DNA from: RGIG4140 sp045635565
Lineage (GTDB): Bacteria > Pseudomonadota > Alphaproteobacteria > CAAHEQ01 > UBA3637
Length of the DNA stretch: 46,952 nt
Direction: 5' to 3'
Assembly (NCBI GenBank): GCA_045635565.1
Contig: JAZTVX010000055.1
Location: 1 to 46,952 of the forward strand
The position numbers and the translations under genes are program-made. The notes beneath the pieces are model-generated. The model had not been told where the DNA came from and did no database searches. It worked only from the letters and a program-made list of their open reading frames with translations. Within the stretch, counting starts at the first letter, position 1; every line of letters starts with the position of its first letter. Of this stretch, positions 8,095 through 17,017 are shown piece after piece.

Positions 8095-9393
8095 TCACTT
8101 TTTTTGTTTTTTACGTCGTAATTCATTCCAGTAATCCAGCCGTTTTTTGATATCCCGTTCAAAACCCCGTTCGACCGGTTCATAAAACGTTTGACGTGTC
8201 ATGCCGTCCGGAAAATAATTTTGACCGGAAAAGCCATCTTTCGTATCAGGATCATATTGATAATTTTGATGATATCCCAAGTCAGACATTAATTTTGTCG
8301 GTGCATTTAAAATGTGTTTCGGAGGCATAAGCGTCCCGGTTTCCCGAGCAACAGAACGAACACGATTCCATGCTCTATAAACCCCGATTGATTTAGGAGC
8401 AGTTGCTAAATAAACCACTAATCCGGCAACAGCTAAATCCCCCTCGGGTGAACCGAGCCGTTCATACGAATCCCATGCACAATGGGCTTGAACCAACGCC
8501 AACGGGTCAGCCAAACCGACATCTTCGGAAGCAAAACGGGTTAAGCGTCGTAAAATGTATTTCATATCCTCACCGGCTGTTACCATACGAGCAAACCAGT
8601 ACAAAGCCGCATCCGGATCGGACCCACGCAACGATTTGTGAAGTGCCGAAATCAAATTATAGTGACTATCTTGACCTTTATCGTAGTTTGGAAGCCGTTT
8701 TTGTAATAACAATTCCAAACTTTCTTTATCCAAAATTTCATTGGGTTCAGCATAGGTAATGACAGTTTCCAATAAATTTAAAAAATAGCGTCCATCCCCA
8801 TCGGCTAATTGTTTTATGTAGGCTTTGCCGACCTCATCTAACGGTAACGGCTGTTCATACAAGGCTTCAGCTCGTTCAATCAGACAATTAAAGGCCTCAT
8901 CATCAAGCCGATTGAGTACAAAAACCTTACAACGGGATAACAACGCGCTGTTAAGTTCAAAGGAAGGATTTTCTGTTGTCGCTCCAACCAAAACAATTGT
9001 TCCATCTTCCACATAGGGTAAAAAAGCATCTTGTTGCGACCGATTAAACCGATGAATTTCATCGACAAACAAGAGCGTTCCTTGACCCATTCGACGTCTG
9101 TTTTGAGCCGATTCAAATACTTTTCTTAAATCAGATACACCGGAAAAAACAGCAGATAAGGCTTCAAAATGAAGATGCGTTTCATGTGCCAGAATGCGAG
9201 CAATCGTTGTTTTTCCACATCCCGGAGGACCCCAAAGCACAAATGATGTCATCTTTTGTGCTTTAATCATACGCATAAGTGGGGCTCTATCAGACAAAAG
9301 ATGTGCCTGCCCGACAACTTCATCTAACCGTTGCGGTCTTAATCTGTCAGCCAAGGGCTTGGTTGTCGTACCGGAAAAAAGCGTATCATTCAT
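8095..9393 (-). CDS. rarA: replication-associated recombination protein RarA (MgsA), AAA+ ATPase
   Basis: This 432-residue clamp-loader-like AAA+ ATPase acts at stalled replication forks. Walker A is GPPGCGKT (55-62), Walker B LLFVDEIH (107-114), sensor 1 GATTENPS (137-144), and an arginine-finger SRC follows at 153-155. The C-terminal half is the MgsA tetramerisation region. I start at ATG 9393, which has GTGAGG upstream; the GTG at 9408 is part of that ribosome binding site. The start overlaps the stop of the 66-aa gene by 8 nt, implying translational coupling. Confidence 0.93.
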   Translation of the reverse strand: MNDTLFSGTTTKPLADRLRPQRLDEVVGQAHLLSDRAPLMRMIKAQKMTSFVLWGPPGCGKTTIARILAHETHLHFEALSAVFSGVSDLRKVFESAQNRRRMGQGTLLFVDEIHRFNRSQQDAFLPYVEDGTIVLVGATTENPSFELNSALLSRCKVFVLNRLDDEAFNCLIERAEALYEQPLPLDEVGKAYIKQLADGDGRYFLNLLETVITYAEPNEILDKESLELLLQKRLPNYDKGQDSHYNLISALHKSLRGSDPDAALYWFARMVTAGEDMKYILRRLTRFASEDVGLADPLALVQAHCAWDSYERLGSPEGDLAVAGLVVYLATAPKSIGVYRAWNRVRSVARETGTLMPPKHILNAPTKLMSDLGYHQNYQYDPDTKDGFSGQNYFPDGMTRQTFYEPVERGFERDIKKRLDYWNELRRKKQKK

Positions 9394-9586
9394 TGGTGTA
9401 CGCCTCACCGTCTGCCTGTTGAAGATATGCTTGACTGTGTTGCAAATGTGTCTGATATTCCGAACAGCCGTTTAATGAAAAGAGGACAATAACAACAATG
9501 GCAGCAACAACTTCCAAAACCAAAAAAAGAAGGGGCTGACCTTTGGCACCCTCATTAAAACGAGCATGCAATTTTTCAAAAAACAT
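9386..9586 (-). CDS. small membrane protein coupled to rarA, unknown
   Basis: This 66-residue protein has a basic, amphipathic start (MFFEKLHARFNEGAKG), one membrane helix (about 18-40, PLLFLVLEVVAAIVVIVLFSL) and a Gln-rich polar tail. It is not a family I recognise. Its stop overlaps the rarA start by 8 nt and it is the first gene of the leftward operon, with an AAGG ribosome binding site and a promoter at 9624-9651. The overlap supports it being real. Confidence 0.65.
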   Translation of the reverse strand: MFFEKLHARFNEGAKGQPLLFLVLEVVAAIVVIVLFSLNGCSEYQTHLQHSQAYLQQADGEAYTNE

Positions 9587-9623
9587 GAATAAGCCTTTCT
9601 GTAAAAGTGTCAGATATACGCCT

Positions 9624-9651
9624 AGAATAGCACGTTTATGTTAAAACGCAA
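9624..9651 (-). promoter_or_regulatory. promoter of the rarA operon
   Basis: On the minus strand TTGCGT (9651-9646), 16 nt, TATTCT (9629-9624). It lies 38 nt upstream of the 66-aa gene's start. Confidence 0.5.
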
Positions 9652-9680
9652 CAAAAAAGTATCGTTTTGATACGCAAGAC

Positions 9681-10079
9681 TTATTTAATACCGAAATGAT
9701 GTTTAATTCCTTCAATGAATGGTAAATCTGCCGGACAAAATGTATAATTATCCATTTCAGACGGAGCAATCCATTTTACATCTTCATGTTCATACAGATG
9801 AGGAATGGTATCATCGGCACATGTTGCCCAAAAAGCATTTAAATGGAAATCACCTTTGTCGTCATAGTGAAATGTTTTATCCATAAAGAAAGAACCAACC
9901 GTAATTTCTTTTTCAAATTCTTCCATAAATTCCCGTGTGACACATTCCTGCAACGTTTCGCCCTGCTCCAATTTTCCACCCGGAAATTCCCACATAAATT
10001 CTTGATGTTTTCCCTTTTTGCGTTGAGCAATTAAAATTTTGCCTTGATGAACGACAACGGCCATTGATATTTCAATCAT
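9681..10079 (-). CDS. mutT: NUDIX hydrolase (MutT-like 8-oxo-dGTP diphosphatase)
   Basis: This 132-residue single-domain NUDIX protein has its NUDIX box at about residues 35-57 with G35, E41, R49, E50, E53 and E54 in place. The usual Gly after 'EEx' is Glu (E56), a small deviation. Length and the 'KRKKGKHQEFMWEFPGGKLE'-like entry fit the MutT group that removes 8-oxo-dGTP. The start is ATG 10079 with GGAGG 5 nt upstream; an upstream in-frame ATG (10091) overlaps that ribosome binding site. It is monocistronic with a good promoter. Confidence 0.85.
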   Translation of the reverse strand: MIEISMAVVVHQGKILIAQRKKGKHQEFMWEFPGGKLEQGETLQECVTREFMEEFEKEITVGSFFMDKTFHYDDKGDFHLNAFWATCADDTIPHLYEHEDVKWIAPSEMDNYTFCPADLPFIEGIKHHFGIK

Positions 10080-10107
10080 TGTTTCCTCCATAAATGATAT
10101 ATCTTGC

Positions 10108-10136
10108 AGAATACGCCCATATGGAAGAAAAGTCAA
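10108..10136 (-). promoter_or_regulatory. promoter of the mutT-like gene
   Basis: On the minus strand TTGACT (10136-10131), 17 nt, TATTCT (10113-10108), 28 nt upstream of the chosen start. Confidence 0.7.
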
Positions 10137-10166
10137 CCAATGATGATATTTTTTTTATTTTATCAG

Positions 10167-10195
10167 TTGCAAAATAAAAATCTTTTATGTAGTAT
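10167..10195 (+). promoter_or_regulatory. candidate pyrG promoter
   Basis: TTGCAA (10167-10172), 17 nt, TAGTAT (10190-10195). This implies a leader of about 190 nt before pyrG. I see no convincing terminator or riboswitch in it, so the promoter assignment is moderate and another promoter nearer the gene is possible. Confidence 0.5.
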
Positions 10196-10391
10196 GATGA
10201 CAATTATTTTCAGAGAATCACATGCAAACGATACAAAAAATAACCGATTCAATATATTGCAAGTGTCACAATTGGGTTATCAATTTTGCCTTTGATTTTC
10301 TTCCCCTTCAAAAATATGTTCAAAAACAATCTGTTTTATTGACGAAGATACTTTTTTATCATCATATTTTTTATCAAAAGGAACACAAAAA

Positions 10392-12032
10392 ATGACAAAA
10401 TATGTTTTTATTTTAGGTGGTGTTGTTTCTTCTTTAGGAAAAGGAATTGCATCAGCATCTATCGGTTGTTTATTAAAATCTCGGGGATATTCTGTCCGTA
10501 TGCGTAAAATGGATCCGTATTTAAACGTTGACCCCGGTACAATGTCTCCGTATCAGCACGGAGAAGTATTTGTTACGGATGACGGTGCCGAAACCGATTT
10601 AGATTTGGGACATTATGAACGGTTTGCCGACTTGAATTGTCATAAAACGGACAGTATTTCCGGTGGTCGGATTTATTACAATGTTATTCAAAAAGAACGA
10701 CGGGGGGATTATTTAGGGGCAACGGTTCAAGCCATTCCTCATGTCACAAATGAAATTAAAGAGTTTATTCGGTCAGATTTACACGGCGAAGATTTTGTTT
10801 TATACGAAGTTGGCGGAACAGTTGGTGATATTGAAGGGACGTTGATGTTGGAAGCCATTCGTCAATTTGCCAATGATGTCGGTCGGGAAAATGTTTGTTT
10901 CTTGTTTTTAACGTTGTTACCATATATTGACACGGCTGGAGAACTCAAAACAAAACCAACACAACATGCCGTTAAGACCTTGTTGGAAGCCGGTATTCAA
11001 GCCGATATTTTGCTGTGTCGTTCCAAAATTCGTTTAGGTGTGGAAGAACGACGCAAACTCGGTCTATTTTGTAATATTCCGGCCGAAGATGTCGTTGTTG
11101 CATTAGATGTCGATAACATTTATAAAGTACCATTGGCTTATCATGCCGAAGGCTTGGACGTACAGGTATTAAAACATTTTCACATGAATGAATCGGCCCC
11201 GGAACCGAACTTGTCAAAATGGAAAGATATTGTTCATATTGCTTCTAATTATGAAAAAGAAGTTAAAATAGCCGTTGTCGGTAAATACTGTGGTTTGCTT
11301 GAAGCCTACAAATCACTTCATGAGGCCTTAATTCATGCCGGTATTGCCAATAAGGCCAAAGTGCGTATTTCGTGGATTGAATCGGAACAACTGGAAGAAC
11401 TAAGCGAAACCGAATTAGTTGAAACACTCAAACCATATGACGGGATTTTAGTACCGGGTGGTTTCGGCATACGGGGGATTCAAGGTAAAATTCGTGCCGT
11501 TCAATACGCTCGTGAACATCATGTCCCATTCTTTGGTATTTGTTTAGGCATGCAAATGGCTGTTATTGAAGCGGCGCGTCATTTGTTGGGTATAGAAAAT
11601 GCGTCATCAGCAGAATTTGGCACAAAATGTGAAGCCGTTATTTCCAAAATGAAAGTATGGGAAAAAGATGGTGTTCAGTGCATTCGTCCCGATAATGGTG
11701 ATTTAGGCGGAACGATGCGTTTAGGGGCTTATCCATGTGATTTGAAGACGGGTTCATTGGCTGAAAAAATTTATGGTTGTGCCCATATTCAAGAACGTCA
11801 TCGTCATCGGTATGAAATGGATATTGCTTACGAACAGGCATTGGCAGAAAAAGGATTTATTATTTCGGGAAAATCACCCGACGGATTACTGCCTGAAATT
11901 GTTGAAATTCCGGAACATCCGTTTTTTATTGCCGTACAATTTCACCCCGAATTTACATCACGACCCGCCAAACCGAATCCGATATTCAAATCGTTTATCG
12001 AAGCCTCACTGAAAAATGAATATATCGTTTAA
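10392..12032 (+). CDS. pyrG: CTP synthase
   Basis: This 546-residue enzyme makes CTP from UTP, ATP and glutamine in the cytoplasm. The N-terminal synthase domain starts 'YVFILGGVVSSLGKGIASAS' with the P-loop-like GxxSxxGKG, and 'GGTVGDIEG' is present. The C-terminal class I glutamine amidotransferase domain has nucleophile C384 in 'GICLGMQ' and H518/E520 in 'FHPEF'. Full family length. AAGG is 10 nt before the ATG. It converges on rsmE with only 36 bp between the stops. Confidence 0.98.
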   Translation: MTKYVFILGGVVSSLGKGIASASIGCLLKSRGYSVRMRKMDPYLNVDPGTMSPYQHGEVFVTDDGAETDLDLGHYERFADLNCHKTDSISGGRIYYNVIQKERRGDYLGATVQAIPHVTNEIKEFIRSDLHGEDFVLYEVGGTVGDIEGTLMLEAIRQFANDVGRENVCFLFLTLLPYIDTAGELKTKPTQHAVKTLLEAGIQADILLCRSKIRLGVEERRKLGLFCNIPAEDVVVALDVDNIYKVPLAYHAEGLDVQVLKHFHMNESAPEPNLSKWKDIVHIASNYEKEVKIAVVGKYCGLLEAYKSLHEALIHAGIANKAKVRISWIESEQLEELSETELVETLKPYDGILVPGGFGIRGIQGKIRAVQYAREHHVPFFGICLGMQMAVIEAARHLLGIENASSAEFGTKCEAVISKMKVWEKDGVQCIRPDNGDLGGTMRLGAYPCDLKTGSLAEKIYGCAHIQERHRHRYEMDIAYEQALAEKGFIISGKSPDGLLPEIVEIPEHPFFIAVQFHPEFTSRPAKPNPIFKSFIEASLKNEYIV

Positions 12033-12068
12033 TGATTCGTTTGTCATAAGAACGGCATAGTGAAAGAA

Positions 12069-12770
12069 TCACGATTCAAACAATCTGAATTGCCAAGCCG
12101 AAACAACAGCGAGAGCCGCTGTTTCGGCTCTTAATATCGTTGTTCCCAAATGAACGTGACGGACATTGTTTGTTTGTGACAACAATTGATTTTCCCGTTC
12201 GGAAAAACCACCTTCCGGACCGATAAAAAAGGCTGGTATCATTGCCGGAGATAATGTATCTGATGTTGATTGCCTCTCAGCCAGATGAACAACGGTTACG
12301 GAAGAATCAAATTGCTTTAAAACATCTTGAATGGTTTGAGGCTGATGTAATATCGGCACTTGTGTGCGTTCACATTGTTCGCAGGCTTCTTGTATAATCG
12401 TGTTTGCCCGTTCAAAATTAAAAGCACGCACAACCGTTCTGTCCGTCATTAACGGATAGATGTGTGTTACACCCAGTTCAGTTGCTTTTTGTAAGATTAA
12501 ATCCATGTTTTCTTTTTTAATCAGAGCCGGACATAAAATACATGGTTGTAAGTTTTCCTGAACAGCAACTTGTTCCCGTATATGCAAGAAAATTGTTTTT
12601 TTACCAACACATTCAACCGTAGCAGACCATTCCCCTTCCGTTCCATTGAACAAGTGAACAATATCTCCGTCTTTCAAACGCATCACATGAATCAAATAGT
12701 GCACTTGTTTTTCGGAAGGTATGAATTTATTATTTGCACTTAATATTTCACGGGTATATAAACGAATCAT
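12069..12770 (-). CDS. rsmE: 16S rRNA (uracil-1498-N3)-methyltransferase
   Basis: This 233-residue SPOUT methyltransferase modifies U1498 of 16S rRNA. The family motifs are 'FIGPEGGFSERE' (around 180-190) and 'LGTTILRAETAA' (around 205-217) in the knotted SAM-binding part, after an N-terminal PUA-like domain. The start is ATG 12770, giving an ATGA overlap with the upstream fusion gene and the usual 'MIRLYT' start. A longer frame to 12803 is rejected. It is translationally coupled to the regulator gene upstream. Confidence 0.94.
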   Translation of the reverse strand: MIRLYTREILSANNKFIPSEKQVHYLIHVMRLKDGDIVHLFNGTEGEWSATVECVGKKTIFLHIREQVAVQENLQPCILCPALIKKENMDLILQKATELGVTHIYPLMTDRTVVRAFNFERANTIIQEACEQCERTQVPILHQPQTIQDVLKQFDSSVTVVHLAERQSTSDTLSPAMIPAFFIGPEGGFSERENQLLSQTNNVRHVHLGTTILRAETAALAVVSAWQFRLFES

Positions 12771-14764
12771 GCTTCTTCCTTTGTTGTTGAAAACGGCAGA
12801 CATTCCAATAAAACGGCCGATACATCATCTTGGGGAGGCGGAGGGGCAAAATTAAAGAAATCCTGCATAATCAAACGCATACTTTCTTTTAAATCAGGTT
12901 GTTTGAGGGCTTGTTTGACAATGTTGGATAATCCCCGTTGACCCAGTCGTTCATCTTTGGTATTCGGTGTTTCCGTGAATGCATCGCTATACATGAACAA
13001 ACAATATCCTGTTTTAAACGAAACGGTATGATTGGTGTAAACGGCTTTTTCCGATATGCCGAGTGGCAATCCTTTAGTGTTTAAAGCCGTTAAACGTTTG
13101 CCATTCCACACAAACGGGGGGGGAGAACCGGCACCGGCATATGTTAAGGTTTGATTTTGAGGGTCTAAAATCCCGAAGAAGAATGTAGCAAACTGTCCCC
13201 TTTGCAATAATTTACAAAGTTGAACATTTAAAATATCCAAAAAATCAGACGGCTTTTCAACCGTGACCTGCATTTGAAAAATCAATGTATGCAAGCGAAA
13301 TGTATTCAGCGCCGTTGCTAATCCGTGACCGGAAAAATCACACAAATAAATACCTAACTTATTTTGAGGTAATTGAATAACCTGCCAAAAATCACCCCCT
13401 AATTTGTCGGACGGTTCAAAAAACGGCACAATGTTAAAACCATATCGTTTGCGAATATCTTGAATAGTGGCAGGACACGGCAATAACCCCAATTGCATAT
13501 TTTGAGCTGTTGTTAATTCCGTCTGAATCTGTTTTAAACGCATTTCCAATCGTTTTACAAGTAAACGATGTTCCAAATGTGTCCGAACACGGGCAAAAAA
13601 TTCCAAAGGATTCACCGGTTTTGTAATAAAATCAGATGCACCGGCTTTAAAGGTTTTATCCCGTGCTTCCCGTGTATCGGATGCCGTCTGAATCAAAACG
13701 GGAATGAAACGGGTACTATTGACGGATTTTAATCGATTTAAAACTTCAAAGCCGTTTAATTTCGGCATGGTAATATCCAAAATAATCAAATCCGGTTCAA
13801 ATGATAAAACCTTATTTAACCCTTCAATTCCATCCTTAGCAACCGATATTTGAATAATACCCAATTGTGCTAACAAACCGGCAATTAAGGCTTGATTACT
13901 TTCGTCATCTTCAATAATTAAGACCTTACAACCCGATAAATTTTCTTTCCCGATGGCAGAAACCTGATTTTCGACAGCCGTAAAAGGAGATACCTTGTCC
14001 GGCTTTTTAATACTTTCTTTCAAAAAGGACAACGAAATTTCCCGTCCGTAATTTTCAATCGTGCATGAATCGGCAACGCTGGCAATAATACGCAAACCTC
14101 GCCCTGTTTTGGCTTCAATACTGGATGGCTGCTTTAAAATATCAGATAACGAATACCCCATACCCTCATCATGAATAACGATTTTCATTTTTAAGTTATC
14201 CCATTGAGCCGAAATCCCAATGGCTTTTTTTGCAAAAGAAGGTGTATTAAGTCGTTTACGCAGTAGATTTGTATATAAACGGTACTTTTCATGTGATTGA
14301 CGCAAATTACTGGACAATTTCAAATTGCCATGGATAAGACCATTCACTAATGCTTCATGCAATGCTAAATGAATGGAATCAAAGTGAAATGACGATAAAT
14401 GGAATCGCTCTTTAAGTGCTGTTGTAAAAACCATAGATACGTCAAATCGGTAAATAATCGGACCGGTTAATAAAAAGCCCAATCCGTTTCGACTGGTATT
14501 ATATTGATGACGATGAACAAAATCCTGAATGCTTTTGAGTGAAGCATTCCCGTCAATCAACGCCGTAATCGGTAATTGAAACAGTGTTTGTAAACGAGTG
14601 TCCGTAAAATCATCAGATATCACACAAACAGCCGGCGGTATCTTGGTATAATCAGCCTGTCTGATGAACGGATTCTCATCAGACGGCCATAATGGCAATT
14701 GACATTTCTTGGCAATTTTAAGCAATTTTTCTTTGGTAATTCCATCACCGGTTAAATAAAGCAT
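12767..14764 (-). CDS. HATPase - receiver - PP2C (SpoIIE) regulatory fusion
   Basis: This 665-residue protein has, in order: an unassigned N terminus (1-100); a GHKL/RsbW-type ATPase (about 110-250) with an N-box in HEALVNGLIHG (E137, N141), DEGMG (199-203) and GRG (221-223); a receiver domain (about 278-400) with acidic pocket E285-D287, phosphoacceptor D330, T360 and K382; a coiled coil (about 400-425); and a SpoIIE/RsbU-type PP2C phosphatase (about 440-655) with GGD (456-458), DFSGHG (476-481), YSDAFTE (592-598) and DD (646-647). All catalytic residues look intact. By family it should act in partner switching: serine kinase and phosphatase on a STAS anti-sigma antagonist, gated by phosphorylation. 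No STAS, sigma or sensor kinase gene is adjacent. It overlaps rsmE by 4 nt. Confidence 0.88.
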   Translation of the reverse strand: MLYLTGDGITKEKLLKIAKKCQLPLWPSDENPFIRQADYTKIPPAVCVISDDFTDTRLQTLFQLPITALIDGNASLKSIQDFVHRHQYNTSRNGLGFLLTGPIIYRFDVSMVFTTALKERFHLSSFHFDSIHLALHEALVNGLIHGNLKLSSNLRQSHEKYRLYTNLLRKRLNTPSFAKKAIGISAQWDNLKMKIVIHDEGMGYSLSDILKQPSSIEAKTGRGLRIIASVADSCTIENYGREISLSFLKESIKKPDKVSPFTAVENQVSAIGKENLSGCKVLIIEDDESNQALIAGLLAQLGIIQISVAKDGIEGLNKVLSFEPDLIILDITMPKLNGFEVLNRLKSVNSTRFIPVLIQTASDTREARDKTFKAGASDFITKPVNPLEFFARVRTHLEHRLLVKRLEMRLKQIQTELTTAQNMQLGLLPCPATIQDIRKRYGFNIVPFFEPSDKLGGDFWQVIQLPQNKLGIYLCDFSGHGLATALNTFRLHTLIFQMQVTVEKPSDFLDILNVQLCKLLQRGQFATFFFGILDPQNQTLTYAGAGSPPPFVWNGKRLTALNTKGLPLGISEKAVYTNHTVSFKTGYCLFMYSDAFTETPNTKDERLGQRGLSNIVKQALKQPDLKESMRLIMQDFFNFAPPPPQDDVSAVLLECLPFSTTKEEA

Positions 14765-14864
14765 GTTTATCCTTTTTGACGTGTTTCACTTACTTAATAT
14801 CATCTTATTTTTTTTTACAAAAAACAAGTACCTGTGTTTATTTTTGCAAAAAAAATGTTTTTTA

Positions 14865-14893
14865 TTGCATTTTGGATAAAAAAACGATAAACT
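14865..14893 (+). promoter_or_regulatory. promoter of the nitronate-monooxygenase-like gene
   Basis: TTGCAT (14865-14870), 17 nt, TAAACT (14888-14893). The predicted start is about 27 nt upstream of the coding start, with a GAGAGG ribosome binding site between. Confidence 0.6.
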
Positions 14894-14927
14894 CGCAAAT
14901 AAGTTTTATTTTTAAAGAGAGGTACCT

Positions 14928-16484
14928 ATGAAAAAATTAAATCCGATTATGATTTCCGGCAAAGAAGTTATCCCGTTGATTGAGGGGGGGAAAGGGATTG
15001 CCGTTTCGGACGGGCATTCATCGGGCGCATGGGCAAAAGCCGGTGCCGTTGGGACGATTTCCGGTGTGTTTGCCGATATCATTGATGAAAAAGGGCGTAT
15101 TGTTCCGAAAGTTTATACCCGTCGGACACGTCAGGAACGTCATAATGAATTGATTGAAATGTCCATTAAGGGTGGTATTTCTCAAGCCAAAATCGCACAT
15201 GAAATATCAGGTGGTAACGGTCGTATTCACATGAATGTACTGTGGGAAATGGGGGGTAGTATTCCCATTTTGGAAGGCGTTATGGATTCATGCGAAAAAA
15301 TCGTTGGTAATTTAAAATCAAAAGCCCCTGAAAAATATCAGGAAAAACTGGAAGCCGTCGGTGAAAAAGTTCAACAAACATTGGGGGCACTTCGTTTTCA
15401 ATATCAAAAACGGTTAGGCGAAGCCGTTCCCGTTGTTGAAAGTATGTTGGGTGAAGTGCATAAATTGGTTCACGGGATTACCTGTGGGGCAGGTATGCCG
15501 TACAAGTTGGCCGAAATTGCCTCTAAATACGGGTTGTACTACTATCCGATTGTATCATCGGCTCGTGCTTTTCGTGCATTATGGTTAAGAAGTTATAAAA
15601 ATTGTCCGGAATATTTGGGCGGTGTTGTTTATGAAGATCCGTGGTTGGCCGGTGGTCATAACGGGTTATCAAATTCCGAAGACCCGACAAAACCGGAAAA
15701 ACCGTATGAAAGATTGGTTGCCTTACGTAAACAAATGAATGAATATGGGCTGACACACGTACCAATTGTTTTAGCCGGTGGTGTGTGGAACTTGTCAGAA
15801 TTTGATGATTATATTGACAATCCTGAAATCGGTTTGTTGGCATTCCAATTGGGAACACGTCCGTTGTTGACGCAAGAAAGTCCCGTTGCTAAAGCATGGC
15901 AAGGTTGTTTACGGGGATTAAAACCGAATGATGTTGTTTTGCAACAATTTTCACCGACCGGTTTTTATTCATCTGCCGTTCGCAATCGGTTTATTCAACG
16001 GTTATTTGACCGAAAAGATACGGAAATGCCTTATACGGAAAAAGCCGAAGGTATTTTTGTTAAACCATTTGCTGTTTCATCGGCTCACACCGTTTATTTG
16101 ACGGAACATGATTTTAAACGGGCTAATGCTTATTTGGCAGGGGAACGGCCGGTTGCTGTTCGCACACCGGATAATTCACTTATCTTTTTAACAAAAGAAG
16201 AAGATGCTCAAATTAAAGAAGATCGTATCAATTGTGTCGGTTGTTTATCTGCATGTGCTTTTTCAGGCTGGTCACAGGCTACCGGTCATTTAGACAGATT
16301 ACCGGATTCTCGTTCATTTTGTATCAATAAAACATTAACGGCTATTGCCCATGGGGAAAGCATTGATGATAATTTAATGTTTGCCGGTCATTTGGCATAT
16401 CGGTTCGGGCAAGATCCTATGTATAAAAACGGATATATTCCGACAGTAGAAGAATTGATTGATGCGTTGTTATCGGGTCGATAA
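14928..16484 (+). CDS. nitronate monooxygenase / 2-nitropropane dioxygenase-like flavoprotein
   Basis: This 518-residue protein is longer than ordinary nitronate monooxygenases. The TIM-barrel flavin-binding elements are visible: 'GITCGAGMPYKLAEIA', 'VVYEDPWLAGGHNG', 'VPIVLAGGVWN' and 'LAFQLGTRPLLTQES'. A helical, Lys/Glu-rich insertion sits at about 120-180. Near the C terminus there is a Cys cluster C436-x2-C439-x3-C443 ('CVGCLSACAF'), which could bind a metal or Fe-S cluster; that is inference. The true substrate is unknown. The gene stands alone, with promoter and terminator. Confidence 0.8.
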   Translation: MKKLNPIMISGKEVIPLIEGGKGIAVSDGHSSGAWAKAGAVGTISGVFADIIDEKGRIVPKVYTRRTRQERHNELIEMSIKGGISQAKIAHEISGGNGRIHMNVLWEMGGSIPILEGVMDSCEKIVGNLKSKAPEKYQEKLEAVGEKVQQTLGALRFQYQKRLGEAVPVVESMLGEVHKLVHGITCGAGMPYKLAEIASKYGLYYYPIVSSARAFRALWLRSYKNCPEYLGGVVYEDPWLAGGHNGLSNSEDPTKPEKPYERLVALRKQMNEYGLTHVPIVLAGGVWNLSEFDDYIDNPEIGLLAFQLGTRPLLTQESPVAKAWQGCLRGLKPNDVVLQQFSPTGFYSSAVRNRFIQRLFDRKDTEMPYTEKAEGIFVKPFAVSSAHTVYLTEHDFKRANAYLAGERPVAVRTPDNSLIFLTKEEDAQIKEDRINCVGCLSACAFSGWSQATGHLDRLPDSRSFCINKTLTAIAHGESIDDNLMFAGHLAYRFGQDPMYKNGYIPTVEELIDALLSGR

Positions 16485-16501
16485 TATACGATACAAAAAA
16501 G

Positions 16502-16531
16502 CACCTTTCCGAGAAGGAAAGGTGTTTTTTT
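16502..16531. terminator. bidirectional terminator
   Basis: CACCTTTCC (16502-16510) pairs perfectly with GGAAAGGTG (16516-16524) around a GAGAA loop, followed by seven T. Six A and a G precede it on the left, so it also works for the leftward repeat-protein gene. Confidence 0.9.
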
Positions 16532-16580
16532 ATATCCCTTATTTTGATATAGTGTGAAAATACCTATGTTTATGATAACA

Positions 16581-16877
16581 TCAATGTTGATTCGTTTTTT
16601 TCTTTGATGGCGTATCTGATTTTGAATAATCAGAGTCCTTTTCATTTTTGTCTTTCTCTTTGAACGGTTCTTTAGCGGCTTCCCAAGCACTTTTTGATGC
16701 TTCTTTTGTTGCTTCCCAAGCTGTTGATGTTCCTTCTTTTGTTGCTTCCCAAGCATCACCGGCAACATCTCTTGTTTTTTCCCAAATGGTTTCCGTGTCT
16801 TTATGACAATTGCAATCGCAATGTGTTTCAGGTGTATTTTTATTTGTTGATTGTTTTTGTTGTTGAGCGTGAACCAT
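16581..16877 (-). CDS. 11-residue repeat helical protein (LEA/YtxH-like), unknown
   Basis: This 98-residue hydrophilic protein contains four 11-residue repeats at about 31-74: TIWEKTRDVAG, DAWEATKEGTS, TAWEATKEASK, SAWEAAKEPFK. A conserved Trp-Glu pair recurs every 11 residues, the period of amphipathic helices in LEA-like stress proteins. Before the repeats is a Cys/His patch (CDCNCH), and the tail is Lys/Ser/Asp-rich. There is no signal peptide or membrane helix. A strong GAAGGAG ribosome binding site precedes the ATG. A role in stress or surface coating is a guess. Confidence 0.65.
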   Translation of the reverse strand: MVHAQQQKQSTNKNTPETHCDCNCHKDTETIWEKTRDVAGDAWEATKEGTSTAWEATKEASKSAWEAAKEPFKEKDKNEKDSDYSKSDTPSKKKTNQH

Positions 16878-16913
16878 GTTTTTCTCCTTCTAAAAAATAA
16901 TTATCACAAAATT

Positions 16914-16941
16914 AAATTAAGATAAAATTCGGCTGTTTCAA
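16914..16941 (-). promoter_or_regulatory. weak candidate promoter of the 11-mer repeat gene
   Basis: On the minus strand TTGAAA (16941-16936), 16 nt, TAATTT (16919-16914), about 37 nt upstream of the ATG. Confidence 0.35.
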
Positions 16942-17017
16942 TTAAACTTTCGACAGGCTCCTTTGTTGAAAAAGACAGAGATTTGTTTTACGATTAAGAA
17001 ATCGGTTTGAAGGAGGA

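Noticed and set aside
10137..10391. Small gene at 10104-10295 or an attenuator in the pyrG leader
   Set aside because: The frame overlaps the mutT promoter region, has no ribosome binding site and a low-complexity product. No terminator or reiterative-transcription motif is seen.
12033..12068. Terminator between pyrG and rsmE
   Set aside because: Only weak, interrupted complementarity and no T run in the 36-bp gap.
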